Under the pieces are notes generated by a model that worked only from the letters and a program-made list of their open reading frames with translations, did not search any database and was not told the origin of the DNA. The position numbers and the translations under genes are program-made. Shown here piece after piece: positions 45,531 through 58,295 of a stretch of DNA of 64,000 bases. The DNA comes from Metallyticus violacea (lineage: Eukaryota > Arthropoda > Insecta > Mantodea > Metallyticidae), in contig CM060838.1 in the NCBI GenBank assembly GCA_030762175.1, forward strand, positions 19,892,501 through 19,956,500, given 5' to 3'. Every line of letters starts with the position of its first letter. The first letter of the stretch is position 1.

Positions 45531-46599
45531 GAAATGAGCTCATTCTTTACAGAACAGTCCTCATATGAGTAAAAGAGGTGAAAAGAGATTAATAAATGCT
45601 TGGTTACAGCAATGGATAAACCATAACTATCAACACTCGAAATTGCAGCCGTCAAACGCTGCCAAAGAAAAACATTTTGGAGTTGAGGTGGTGAATCTTG
45701 TAGCTTCTTCAATTTCCTGGGACTTCTATGAGAGACATACAAAACCTCGCACCCCTGTATCCTGGGAAAGCTGATAACCGCAGTGGTATGTTGAAATGGG
45801 CATTCAGAACTTACTGCTTTCATTCAGAGACTTGCAGATTTTACATGCAAATGTGAAGATATCCGAGGCTAGGGGTGTTTCCCCTCGCTGATATTATTTA
45901 AGAGGTTTGGAAATTTCTGACACACCATTGTGCGAAGTTTTCCCCTAAAACTGATCCTCTGATATTCCTATAAAACTGGCTGTGACTTCAGTACCGGCTC
46001 ACATATTCATGGTTTTAAAATTCGATGCACGTCATATTTTCCTCTTTGAGACCCCCAAAATCTCTCCTCATATTCCCCTCATTTACCAAGTTATATGAGC
46101 AGAACAGGAGCTCCTTGTTAACTGAAAAACTTCGATTCCAAGTTTTCTTTCCGAAGTCATACAGCAGCCTTCCTGTCTTACGTATTCATACTAGGGTTGT
46201 CCAAAAGTAACTTTTTGGTGCTCTCTATCAAAAATAGAGCTGAAAATTGTGTCAGTAATGGGAAATAATTACATTTTTTTTTCTTTTGTCTTTCTTGTTA
46301 TTGTTGTTGGCCAGAATTAGCTGGAATAGTTACAAAATAAGGTTTATCATTTGAATATTTTGTTTTGTTTTTTTTTTGTTGGGGAGGGGGCAAGAACTGG
46401 AATAGAACATACATAGGCATGTACAATACTATTTTTTTCCATTCAGTTTATTATTTTCATGAAGTTGTTGGCATTCCTCCCTGGAACTGTAGTGGACTTC
46501 TGAAGCCGGGACGCTCATTAAGGTATTATGAATATGATGCACCAGGGATAGTTCTTAAACGTGTGATTATCTAAACATAGTCTGTAGGGTAAATTAATG
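45531..46599. other. unassigned stretch with possible solo element end
   Basis: The mariner 3' part may fade out within the first 300 bp. At about 46190 the sequence TACTAGGGTTGTCCAAAAGT resembles a mariner terminal repeat starting after TA and pointing right. No partner end was found. A 152-codon minus-strand frame (45365-45823) is a shadow of the mariner region. Confidence 0.35.
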
Positions 46600-46765
46600 A
46601 ATTGATGAAGTCCTTGGCGCCTTAAATCTATCTGCCATTCACCCTCTCAGAGTAAGGAAAAACTCCGAAAAAAAGTCTTACCAGACGGCTTGACCTGGTC
46701 GGGAATCAAACTCAGGATCTCCGGATTAGTAGTTGCAAACGCTACCATTAGGTACAGGAGGCGCT
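46600..46765 (-). repeat. SINE-C copy
   Basis: Minus-strand partner of 28971-29134, with matching blocks GTTTTTCCTTACTCTGAGAG, GGCGCCAAGGACTTCATCAA and GTCAAGCCGTCTGGTAAGAC. The A-box region is diverged (GGTAGCGTTTGCAACTAC). Confidence 0.8.
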
Positions 46766-47699
46766 CTCGTTTCAATACTTGCAAGTATGAATAATTAAGA
46801 TTTAAAATAAATTTAAGTTAGACAAAAACGCGTCAATTTATTGAGAGGGAAGTTTGAAACTAAGCTTGATTGCATTTTAGGTTTTATCTCTTCTCGGTTT
46901 GAAATTTCAAATGATATCTTGTCTTATGCTACTTAAACTTTAAAAAGGATTCTATTGTTATTACTGAATTTAAAACACAAAGTGGGTGTGTAAATTTTTT
47001 ACCTCCTGGTAGATATACCAACACACATGAATGAAATTTCGAAAATAAAATTCAGTTAATCTTATACTTTTGATCATATAAAGGCCTTGGCTTTAGTAAT
47101 CGCAAATAAAAGGTCATAATGATTTACACCTTTGATCTTGCAGAAATGTTACAATCAAAACTGCCAAACATACGTAAGAAACAAAATTAAGGAAAGAATT
47201 CAACACCAGACTTCTGGACTTTAATGAGAATATAACAAGTTTCAACAAAAGCCTTTATTAGAGTTTTGTCCCAGGGGAGAGGTATCATGGTGGTGTATTC
47301 ATATGAGGTCACGTGTTCTCCAAAACGAGATGAGATGACAAATCACCGACTTCGTTTGGGAAGTTCGCTTCCTGTTGCTACAACTTGAGAGTTAAATGTT
47401 GTGACAAGTTTGGCTTTGCCAGATAAAAATTAAATATGCAATGTCTTTTCATTTTATTAAAGTGAAACGAACCTTACATAAGATTAGTTTATTCTAATTA
47501 CTTTGACAATAATGATTTAAACATACAACTTAATATATTTAGCAGTCATGCAGGGAAACGGAGATTTTCAGAAATGAGCATTTATTGCCGTAATTCCTGA
47601 ATTGTAACAGAAATTTGAACACCTGCTGGGAAAGTGCTGGTGCGTGCGAAATACTCACACACTTCGGAAATATTTCTAGTGAAGACCCGACATAGATGG

Positions 47700-47700
<1 letters not shown>
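46766..47700. other. unassigned stretch
   Basis: AT-rich. No gene or repeat recognised. Confidence 0.35.

Positions 47701-47779
<79 letters not shown>
47701..47779. repeat. (TA)n-(TG)n compound microsatellite
   Basis: About 14 TA units change at 47729-47730 into about 25 TG units. The two pure dinucleotide runs abut with no interruption. Confidence 0.97.
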
Positions 47780-47784
<5 letters not shown>

Positions 47785-48104
47785 TTACTCATAGAAAACG
47801 TGCGATGCAAATATATCGATATATTTGTATATATGTATGTATATTTCGATTGTTACAAGGACGATATCAGCAAGTACGGCCATAAGGCCCATTCAGCTGG
47901 AGTAGTTACTTGTGTGTATTTTAAAACTGCTACACTGCTACAATAAAAATTCATTACAAAGAAAAAAATTAGCTACAAGACTCAAAATTTAATCTATTTC
48001 ATTGACCCTTTTGGGGAGGGGATCTGTATATATCAGTTTTAAAGTGTAATTTACCAGAAAGTGCTAGTGTTTTACGTGAAAAACAAAAAACAAATTTGAA
48101 CATT
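47780..48104. other. unassigned stretch
   Basis: AT-rich. Nothing recognised. Confidence 0.35.
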
Positions 48105-48319
48105 TTTAATGCTCATTTTAACTACTGAGGCATCACAGGTGGTGTACATTGATAATACATGAGTGAAATGATAACTTCGGAGAGGATTCTTTATTTTTTT
48201 TAAAGGAAGGGAGCTTTCCAAGCATCAGTTTAGGGGTACCTCCCTGGCTTTTGCTTTTCATGAAATGAGAATCGAACCCCACATTTCCCGCTCTAACGGC
48301 CTCGGCCACCCATGGCGGT
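48105..48319 (-). repeat. SINE-B copy with internal deletion
   Basis: The minus-strand head reads GACCGCCATGGGTGGCCGAG, then a shortened GTTAGAGCGGGAAATG and a B box GGTTCGATTC. Part of the central body is missing: the CCGTCCTCCCTGACTGAGG segment and the adjoining CAGTCCTCATAAATGG block are reduced to a short piece. The 3' part (CACCTGTGATGCCTCAGTAG) is present. Confidence 0.87.
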
Positions 48320-51195
48320 CTAAAGATAAACTTTGGGTTATAATATTTTCAATGAAATATATACCGAAACTATTTTAAGTAAAAACAAAAACACGACGCA
48401 ATCTTTTCTCCCAAGGTTTACATAGGTAATTATTTAAATAAAAGTAAAGATCAATTGTATTTTATATGACACTTGAAATTTAGAGTTCAACCGGATGGTA
48501 CCAAACGATTCAATGAACTCTGAACCAACTTGCAGTATTTTATCTATAGGCGACAGCGGCACTCATTGCCGTCCGTGGGTATCGTAGAGTGTCGCTGACA
48601 TAAACATACGGCCATTTTCCTAACAATTTAAAAAGTTTTTACATACCAATTTAATGCAAGGATGTGCTGAGCCTGGCCACCATCGTTGTACATATTTTTG
48701 TATATATTTTTCGTACCCATCACTTACTGTGGTTCACGTTGGATAATCTGACTATTTCTTGGCGGATATTTTGTCTCGGTAGTTTCAGATCTTTGTTTTC
48801 TATAAGATAAATTAAGTTGCAAAGGGTATTGAGGGGGCCACAAATCCTTAACAATAACTTTGTTACCCTGGTCCCCTGGATATTCCAGTAGGTAGCTACT
48901 GATGAACCGGGGACTGGAAGGCATAGCTAATCAAATTGAAATTTTGATTGAAGTGAGTACCTTCTGGAATTACCAAAGGCACTGGTTCAATTTTTTATAT
49001 TTTAATCTTAATTTTTTGTGTTTATTTTGTTATAAATATTTTATATGTTGATGTATACGTGAGAAATAAAAATTCATCCATTCAATAATAGTTATTCTGA
49101 AACGTTCTTTCAATTACTCTCGTCTAAATAGCCATTCGTTTTATCGTCTTTAGCAGAATTTTATTGGAAAAAGGCGAAATCACGTTTCCGTAGGTTAAAA
49201 TTGATTGAGAGCTACTTGTGGCCTGAAATTTATTGTAAAGATTGGTTGTTTATGAGCTGGAACTGATTGAGTTGGACATATGAACTATGCATAAATAATG
49301 TTGTCCTGTAGAAAGCATATGTACACCGAGCCATAATTCACTTCGCTGTTAAAAACAAAACAAAACATATCACTCGTAATAACTGATCTATTACCAAAAC
49401 ACGCAAGTTGGTTCATAGTTCACTGGATCGCTCTGCAAGCATAAAAACAAAGCTCCACACTCTAGGATCAGAATTATTGGGAATGAGCTGAAAAAAAACG
49501 CATTAAAAATAAATGTTTGCAGTAGAGAGATCAAATGAAATTTTAAGTATTTCCACAACTCAAGAGACATTAAGTATTATACAATAGATACAGGAAAGGC
49601 TTAACTTGTTTTTATTCCTCTCTCAACACATTTTACACTCAAAAAGTATTTTTATACTGAAATAGAGAGACAGGCATTAAATTATGTCGCTCAACCAGTG
49701 GTACTGGTATCTGGGCCGAATCAACTAAAGCGTGTAGCTTAACTACTGCCAACAGATTATGGGGGGCTTAGAAACTTATGCCGACCTCCTAGTCATCGAA
49801 AGAGTGCCTTACACATGGAGAAAGTATCGCCCTGAAATTTGAAACCTTATACTAAAAGCACCACCTCAAGTCTAGGCTCACCATGTAAACTACCCAAAGA
49901 AAAGACTGAAGTGATATATAATTAGTATCTGCATAAATTTTTCATATATTAAAAAATATATTTTTAGTTTGATTGGGTTGAAAAAAGGGAACCTAAGTGA
50001 ACCACACAGTTCGGCCTCATGACTTGTAGGCATTTAACTCTTGTAGTAGTCATGACCAACGTCAACGACCCGATCAGAGGAGGACATTATGAAAGCAGCA
50101 ATTGGAACGTTTAATAAAAAACCACTTGCTTTATATGCCGATCTGTATGTTTACGAGCGAGTAATGGACAATGTAATATCCGCCCATATCTCCTGAACGT
50201 GTTCTTTCAAAGCAATGGGGGTTGAAATGGGTGAAAATGCGTGTAATATTAACATATCTATTTGCAATATCTCTGACGGGCTCGCAGCAAAATTAGACCC
50301 AGCAATTACGTCTCTCTAATACCAGTATTTCCAAAGCCATAAAAGAGCAGAATTGTGATAGTAAAGTTAATGTACAGCCGTTTCCATGAAATTGCATGCA
50401 AGAAACGAGCTTATTTTGAGTGGTCTCAAAAGGAACGTTTGACGATAGACAGAAACGTTTTTGGAAGAGGGTCTTTAAACAGGAGGTAACGGGTCACAGG
50501 TTCAATCCTTGTAGCCGTAAGGGAATGTTTAGCAAGACTACAATAATTACACTTTTACTGACTTTCAAATTATATATCTCTTTCATAAGGTCCCTCGAGG
50601 TCTGCGGAGAAGATTAACGCTAACTATGTTGAAGTCTTCAAATTTGTGCTAAAAATACTTTGTCTCTAAATTTTATGACCAAATATTGCGTTATTTTTTC
50701 TCCTCTCGAAGTAATAGGTATTATGGTGGTTTTATTAGAAATTCACAAGAAAGGGCATGTTTTCTGTATGAAAATGAAACAAAACACTTAAAGGACTATG
50801 CTATAGTTCGTAACATAGTTCATAGGGGCAGCAGAGTTTGTTGAGAAAGATACATTGCTAGTGATAGCTATTTATCTAATGCTCCTTCTAAGATGAGGAA
50901 AAAAGCTGAGAAAATGGAAATTACTTTGCAAATACATTTGCTAACTTGGCTATTGCAAATGAGAAAATCTTTCTAAAGAATATTCCACATTATTTTTAAA
51001 AGAACGATATGTTGTAAAGGAGTATTTTTAGTTGTTTTTTCCACTTACAAGAACTCGTTTTTATGAATTACAGCTATTGATACACGCGCCTTTCAATAAT
51101 AATAGTTGCTGTTGCAATTCTCCCAAAAATTGGATTGCTATAAACATCGAATGCCTAAAAGCATTGATACATGCCAAAGTCTAGCCTCATGTTTG
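48320..51195. other. long stretch without recognised gene
   Basis: About 2.9 kb. GC-richer patches at 48530-48610 and 49690-49900 have no recognised coding content. A B-box-like string (GGTTCAATCC at about 50500) lacks an A box upstream at the right distance. Minor frames at 48724-48924 and 50420-50617 have no motifs. Confidence 0.35.
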
Positions 51196-51471
51196 TCATC
51201 GGGTGGCCGAGATCGTTAAGGCCCGGACTCGTGAGCGCGAGGTCTGGGGTTGGAATCCCGCCGGGACCGTTCTCCCTGACTGAGGTTTTTTCCAGGTTTT
51301 CCTCAGTCCTCATAAATGGCAAATGATGGGGAGGTGCCCTAAACTTAGACCTGGAACTCTTCCTTCCTGAAAAAATCCTTTCCCAATATATAATTTCATT
51401 TCATGTATCATCAGTGTCACCGCCTGTGGTGCCTCTGTAGCAAAAACGGGCGTTAAATACTAATAAAAAAA
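51196..51471 (+). repeat. SINE-B copy
   Basis: Near-complete copy with the head ATCGGGTGGCCGAGATCGTT and a B box changed to GGTTGGAATCC. The body blocks TTTTTTCCAGGTTTTCCTCA, CTCATAAATGGCAAATGATG and GTGCCTCTGTAGCAAAAACG are present, with a short A-rich tail. Confidence 0.93.
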
Positions 51472-52042
51472 ATCCATTCTGCGTGCGTTTTTGAAAATGT
51501 CCACATTCATCGTTTGATTTTAATTTGTATAGCTTTCGTTACAAGCTACCTATAACATGCCTCACTTGTTAAATAGGCGTTGTTAAAGCTTGACATAAAT
51601 AGTAGAGTAAATGAAGAATTAGCAGAAAGGTATTTTAGCTTGTGTGTGCACCTACATTCCAAATCAACGGTGCATATGATGTCATGCATTGATCTGAACT
51701 CAGATCTCAGCTGTGCATTTGCTTGTATTTTTTTTTTTTTAAACTCCATTAAATGTATGCACCAGCCGTTGGTGTAAAGGCGATATGCTAATTTCTTGAC
51801 AGTATCGATTGAGAAGAAGTGCACAAGTTCACTAATGTCCTTGATACGATATGGAATTTGACGTGCGAATAACAAACCAAAGAAACATAGTTGACAGCAA
51901 CTCAAGGAGTTTTAGAGTAGGAGTAATACCACGATCAGTTTATTCTCCTAGAGAGCATTGGGAACTTCAATTATCAAACATACGCGTTTCAAGAGTTGAA
52001 AAATGCTTCCTTCTAAATTGTTTCTTTTTTGAGCCTTTCCTA
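51472..52042. other. unassigned stretch
   Basis: No gene recognised. A 119-codon minus-strand frame (51546-51905) has a run of Lys/Arg and scattered Cys but no known domain. Confidence 0.35.
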
Positions 52043-52054
52043 GAGTTTCTAAGG

Positions 52055-52355
52055 TTTTTTTTTTTATTTATTTATTTACGGACACTCTTTAACATCTCAG
52101 GTCATCAGCGTCCGATTCAACTCAGGGCATGAAACGGCCGACAAATTTTGCTCAGAGGCCTCTCTTTCAGGCTTGAGGTTTCTTTTTCGTACCGCAAATG
52201 TACGACACGGGGCCCACGGCTTTACTTCCCTTCCGAAGGAAGCCATATTTAGGATTTTTACGCTCCGAAAAAATTCATCGGTCCTGGCCAGGTTCGAACC
52301 CGCGATCTTGGGTTTAGAAGGCAAGTATGGTAACCACTAGACCACCAGGACCGAC
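52055..52355 (-). repeat. SINE-A copy with perfect 12-bp target-site duplication
   Basis: Full-length minus-strand copy. The head GTCGGTCCTGGTGGTCTAGT and the B box GGGTTCGAACCTGG are near consensus. All body blocks are present and the A-rich tail appears as T-rich sequence from 52055. The direct repeat GAGTTTCTAAGG occurs without mismatch at 52043-52054 and 52356-52367. The intact duplication and low divergence mark it as one of the younger insertions. Confidence 0.97.
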
Positions 52356-52367
52356 GAGTTTCTAAGG

Positions 52368-55300
52368 AAATCATATAAACCACCATTAGTTCAGTGACCT
52401 GGATTGGATTGTCAGGAAGGAAAGAAAGAAACTTCTATACTTCGCCTTGCTTATTAGCTGGCCATTTTTGCCTATGCCTCAGTGCGAGCACTCCAGGAGG
52501 AAAGGAAGAGGTGAGGGATATACCGGGCGGCCAGGATCCACTGACGGCAAGGTGCGAACATAGAAGGGATCCCTAACAGTGTTTCCAGCTATAATGCCCA
52601 ACACCAATGTAGGGCCCCCCTCAAGGAATTCCATCCTCTCAGAAAGGCTGCTTACATATCAGACACTGAGGTAGAAAAGTTTCCAAAGCGCAAGCCACTG
52701 TCACACCGCACCAACTCCCCTTGCCATGGCACTTTATTGTACTCCAGCTAGGTGGTACCTACAAATATATCAACTTTATGTAACTTTGAGGAAATATGTT
52801 AATATTGTAGAATTATATTTTGGTGCTCGCGGATCTTTGCCCATATTTGTGCATAATTTATTTAAGAAATGTTCAATTCCGTTTATTTTTAATCAAAAAG
52901 ATCATTATTTGACTCACTACATATTTTCCATTTCCACCTGTATTTTCAAAGGCCTTTGTTGAATTCATAAAATTGTTATTATTATTTATGTGGTTGCATT
53001 GCTTCTTCTATGCTTTCTTTTATGTGCTTTTTCTTCATAAATACATTTTTATTGTGCAATCTTAATTCAGTTATGCTGATATTCGAATCCTCGTGGTCAT
53101 CCTTTTTTCTAATAACCGACAATCTGTTTTATACAGACCTTTCTCTCAACAATAGAATTTTGTAGTCTGGATAACCGGTTCCAGCTAATTAGAACTTTAC
53201 GGAGGTCCTAATCTCAAGTTAATGTGTCTTATTTTATTCGGAGACATCGAATGGCTATTATCAGTTAACCTTTGACATTAAAATTTAAGAAGGAAAAAAA
53301 AAATAAAAAACATATGCTACAAATCTACTCCCGGTAATTATGAATGGCTGGAAATTAAAACAAGGGAACTAAATAATGTCAATAATAATAATTTTCTGGG
53401 GTAGTCATAAAATGCTTGCAAAGTATTTTTCATATAATACAAACTTTAGAATATTTTATAAGATCTTTATGAAGAGCAGACATAAACAGGGTTTTTTTCT
53501 GTGGAAATATTATGAGATAAAATAATATCCTGTGATTATTTTTTAAGAAATTTCTTTAAAATTTAGGCTTTGCTTATTAAGAATGTGGTTTTCAATGATA
53601 AAAAAAAATAAAATAATAATATGTTGTGTTTCAAACAAATATGAAACCGGAAAAGAGTTGACATTCGAATAAACATCTTCGAGAACGAGAGAAATTTTGC
53701 TGTTGACGGATTTACGTTTTGTTTTGTGCAATGTGCCAGAACATAACACATGACTGGACACACAATTAAGGTTGATAGCCAGCAGCACTGCCCAAATCAC
53801 GGCGGCATGCGGTGTCGTGCTGAAGAGATATACATTCCGGGAAACAATTTTACGCGAGCGGATGTGTCGAGCAAGTCCTCACCCGAAATGGAAAGATGAA
53901 GATTTTTATAGCAGAGGTTATTGGCGCCCATTGCCTTTTCTATGAAACCATAAAAAGTTGTATTTCTTGCCCTCTGACTGGTTTTACAGCCGGACACTAA
54001 ACCACCAGATTGCTGTGTTTGAACGAGTCGGTTTATGGTCCACATGCTGGAATATGGTCCCATTTATGTACAGGCCAGTTATTGAAAGTTTTAAAATGAA
54101 CTCTTGTCACAGTTCAGTAAATATCAGCACATGAATTTTACAGGAGGTTAGAATGTTCTCAATGGATAAGTATGCGGTATATTTTTCAATCGACAAGTGT
54201 TTTATGATTCAGCTGAACAGTTCATTGGACAAAATTCATAACAAACAAGCATTTTTTCCGTTTATTGCGGTAAACTATTGGCGTATAGGTAGCAATAACA
54301 GGAAGGTATAGCTAGAAAGGAAACAGCTTTAAAAACAAACTTACTTTAAACCGTTTGGTTTGGCGCATCTACTCCATTGTTCTGCTTCAGAGGTGCACAT
54401 TTGTATTATTTGTTTCAGTTTGGTTATTTTAATTAGATGAAATGAAAAAAATGCTCTTAAAGACTGACATTATATTCGAGCTCTTATGCCTGATGCGGAG
54501 TAAAATTAAACTAAACGTACAAAATTCTAGAGATTAATTTTTTTTGAGTTCTGTTTACAAAAAGAATTAATAAAGATGCTAGGTAATGGAGTATAATAAA
54601 AGAATGACAATTTCAAATATATATTTTAAACTGAAAGTTTAATGCAACATTTGTAAAATTTATGCCGTAAAAGATTTTGTTAATGAGCGAAAATGAAATG
54701 ATGTATTAAGAACTTAAAATTTTGACTTTTATTCAAAGGGCGAATTTAGTCCTTGTAAATCACGAATTTATCTTTCCCACATAGGGATGGAAAAACTTTC
54801 ATACCACCAGTATAAAAGTCGAAGTATTGTAATAAAATGCTAATGCAAATTCATAATGCTTTTTGAATAGGAGCCTTTATTCAGTCAGACTGGAGCTTGG
54901 AAACAAGTAATTTCTTTAAAGGAAATTGCCAAGGGACAATGGGAAACAGTTTTTACCTTTTTTTTTTTTTTTTTTTTTTTTTTTGGGTGCAAATGGTTCC
55001 GGGTGTTCTTTTAAATCGCACTGTTTTACAGCATACCTTTTTATAAGGCAGCGTTTCATTTCAAAACTTTATTTTCACACATTCAAAATATTCCATTCAT
55101 AACAGATTTTGTTGAACTTCAATTAAAATGTCCCAGAATATGCAGAAGTGCACATTGTAATATTCTATAGGACAAATATACGCTAACACTAATAATAATT
55201 AAAGATTATATTTTTCTATAAAATATTATTAAGTTTAAAGATTCAAAATTGTTATAGATTTAAAAAAAAATGGGCATTTTGATTATGCGACATATTTACG

Positions 55301-56075
55301 CAATAAAATTTATGAAACAATTTATAGCTCGCAAAGCATTTATATAATTAGAAAGAAATTTGGTATACCTATTAACATTGCAATCACAGCAAAAGTTTCA
55401 GAAAAATCTTTAATTTTATGCAAAAAAAAAAAAAAAAATACAAAAGACAAACAGAAATTATTCGAGAAATTTTATCTCCATTTCTCGTGAAATTTAATAA
55501 TTATTAATCATTTATATTAGGAAACTCCAAGGTAACTGTTAAAAATTCTTGACCGCTGGAAACATACCCGGTATTTTATTTACTTTTTTTTTTTAGAAAG
55601 AAAAAACATTACTTTTTAAGAACAGCCTTGGCCGTAAGCGATAGCTAGCCTTACAATGCCATTAAGTAAAGGTAAGACGGAAACAATAAATGATTGTATA
55701 TTAAATTTAGTTATAAACATGTGTTTTTAAGCAAAATCTTATAAAACGTTTCAAAATTATATTTTTGAGATAAAACATAAATATTTCGTCACTTTCCCAT
55801 AGCCCACAGAAGTACATCCTCATAAGCCATTGACGAACCTAAAGCATTAGAGCTAAGCACAATTTGCTCTTTATAATCTTCCCAAGGTTTGAATATTCTT
55901 TTACTGTTTTCTGCTTGATTATTTTGTAATTTGGTGTGCATGTCATTGCCTACCGTTGTACGTTTAGAATCACTTCGTAAACAGATTTTGCTCTTATCAC
56001 TTTTCAGAGTATTTTAGATTTTAAACGATTTCGGAAGGAAGTAGCTTCAGTATGAGTGAAACTTTTAGAACCACC
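52368..56075. other. long stretch without recognised gene
   Basis: About 3.7 kb, AT-rich. Poly-T lies at 54958-54984 and poly-A at 55422-55438. A GC-richer patch at 52440-52730 and another at 53780-54060 stand out. The second has a plus-strand translation with FRETILRERMCRASPHPKWK and DEDFYSRGYWRPLP, which looks protein-like but matches nothing I recognise; it is broken by a stop. Confidence 0.35.
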
Positions 56076-56083
56076 CTCCTATT

Positions 56084-56385
56084 TAGTCGGTCCTGGTGGT
56101 GCAGTGGTTACCATAATTGCCTCCTAAACCCAAGATCGCGGGTTCGAACCCGGCCAGGACCGATGGATTTTTCAGCACGTAAAAATCGTAAGTATGGCTT
56201 CCTTCGGAAGGGAAGTAAGCCATGGATCCCGTGTCTTACATTTACGGCACGAAAAAGAACCTCAAGCCTGAAAGAGAGGCCTCTGAGCAAAATTTGTCGG
56301 CCATTTCACGCCCCGAGTTGAATGGGACGCTGATGACCCGAGATGTTGAAGAGCGTCCGTAAATAAATCAACCCCCCCAAAAAAA
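56084..56385 (+). repeat. SINE-A copy with target-site duplication
   Basis: Full-length copy with the tRNA-like head closest to consensus. GTCGGTCCTGGTGGTGCAGT and the B box GGGTTCGAACCCGG are followed by CCAGGAC, which pairs with the 5' GTCCTGG. The body and 3' end (GATGTTGAAGAGCGTCCGTA) are complete. A direct repeat of 8 bp, CTCCTATT, occurs at 56076-56083 and 56386-56393. Confidence 0.95.
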
Positions 56386-56393
56386 CTCCTATT

Positions 56394-56748
56394 ATTTGGA
56401 ATTCTGAGAATTGTTTACATATTTGTTTATTTTTGCGATTAATTTTTTTAACGTTCTCAAAATTTAAATACATATTGAGAAGTAAATTGATAATTTATTA
56501 AGTGGAATATAACTAAATTAATTTTTTGTAATAAAGTATTTTTTAGCATTTTACTTTTTATATTAACCAATACGTTTTAGAAAAATGTTACTACAATAGC
56601 TTTTATTTACGAAACAATGTATATATCTCGAAGTATTTTATGTGTTATAAAATTTTATCCAAAAACCAAAGGTTAAAATATTATTAATCTAAAGGTAAAC
56701 ATATTTAGTTGTTTGAGAACTATTTTCTTCAGTTTATATTTAGTCGAA

Positions 56749-56749
<1 letters not shown>
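56394..56749. other. unassigned stretch
   Basis: AT-rich. Nothing recognised. Confidence 0.35.
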
Positions 56750-56826
<77 letters not shown>

Positions 56827-56828
56827 TA
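56750..56828. repeat. (AAT)n microsatellite
   Basis: About 25 uninterrupted AAT units. Confidence 0.97.
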
Positions 56829-57681
56829 TGGGGATGCAATATGAAAGGCGTACGATGATCAACTTTTTTCTAACACTTTATTATATTAGAATAATATCTT
56901 TACCCATTACATTTAGCTATGTATTTGCTCAACACCATAAGGGTGAATTTTGTAAAACATAAAATAATTATAATACACCAACTATTTCGTAGGTGCTTGG
57001 GCATCTCTGAAAGAAACGCCAAAGAGCGATATACGATATTATGAGGCACCAGTTATACGAGAAGAATCGTTAGTTTCTATTAGTTTATGCCGGAATTTTC
57101 TGATCTATACATGAATACATGTAAGTAAACGCCAAACTTTGAAATGCTCAAAATTCTGCAGGCGTTAAATTACTTGAGTAAATGCAAAAATACCTAAATC
57201 TCAATTCAAACTGAGTGATGGCACAGCAGTGAGGCCAGTAGCGAAATTACAGGGATTAGTTGTTTGGACATCTGTCCCACATTTACCTCGTAAATTATCG
57301 TGGTTATCTCTTTGGCCTTCAAGAAAGTTTTTCACGCTTCTGGGTTCCATTCAAGCTCGAGTTCGATTCAAATTGCTGAGAATGTCCAGACGTCAAGGGT
57401 TGGAAGAGCTAAAAATACTATCCCCAACTAATTGACCCTTATAAAAGCGCTAAATTTACATTATCTGTGTTAAAAGTTTCTTGGTATTAAGTTCATATCA
57501 GCTGGCTGCACAGACTTTTGAACAAACATTAAATACCAAGTATGCACAATTGATTACTAAACATTGTTTGACAACTGTTATTTATGCGTTTTATTTTAAC
57601 AAAACGCAGTATACGCTTTGCTAACTGCAGTGAAAATGTTGGTTTTCTGGCTAAATCACCATAAATACTCAAGTCTGTGGT
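56829..57681. other. unassigned stretch
   Basis: No gene recognised. A slightly GC-richer 68-codon frame (57229-57435) has no motif. Confidence 0.35.
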
Positions 57682-58295
57682 TTGGCTGTAGATAGCCACC
57701 AAATAGTTAATTTGGAAGCAGTTCTCTGCTTACCAAATACTTTGTTTCTTGTTGTACTGAAGCTCCTCTCGAAAGCTGGCAAAATCGAATTATATCTAGA
57801 GGCAGTGCAAATAAATTCAAGTAGGCAGAGGTCCCGAAAACAATTAACTGCATTGACTCGTCAGTTAGCAGTAGAAAAGGTTTTTATTTTCATTCTGACC
57901 TGCGTGGCAAGTGTTTTGGCGAGCGTTCATGCACAAAGAATGTTTGTTCACGTAATTAAAGGTGTGGGGTCCATTTCCTTTGCCTTTTTATTGCAGCTCG
58001 TTAAACCTCCTCGAGGAGACCAGTTGCTGACCAGTTCCAAACGCGGAGCGGGCAATAAAAGTTTACAGAGTAGCGAAACGTTTCTGCAAATGGAGGTAAG
58101 AAGTTGCAATGACTCTTTATCGCGTTTATGGAGCACTGTGTTGCTGCTGATGTTGATTTACTCTTGTCCATTCTGCAGCTTCCCAGGAGCTATGGTAGAA
58201 GCAACATGCTCATCCATAAAACCAAGGAATTCGCTGCGGAATTGCCAAAAGTGACCTACATTCTGCTACGGTTGAGAGCTACAAGTAATAAGTAA
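57682..58295 (+). other. candidate short-exon locus or chance open frame
   Basis: This is the longest non-repetitive open frame in the window (190 codons, 57682-58254, opening with TTG rather than ATG), in locally GC-richer sequence. Splice-like signals occur inside it. A pyrimidine-rich acceptor ends TTTTTATTGCAG at 57996, and a donor, GAG|GTAAG, sits at 58095/58096. A second acceptor, CTTGTCCATTCTGCAG, ends at 58178. Splicing 57997-58095 to 58179-58295 would keep frame and end at TAA. The 33- and 38-residue products match nothing I know. No first exon or promoter was identified. Chance is a serious alternative. Confidence 0.22.

Noticed and set aside
45365..45823. 152-codon minus-strand open frame
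   Set aside because: It is antisense to the mariner pseudogene, whose plus-strand blocks explain the sequence better.
47634..47885. Open frame with Ile-Tyr and Val-Cys runs
   Set aside because: Product of the TA/TG microsatellite.
50490..50520. B-box-like string suggesting a tRNA or SINE
   Set aside because: No A box at the right distance and no similarity to the SINE bodies found here.
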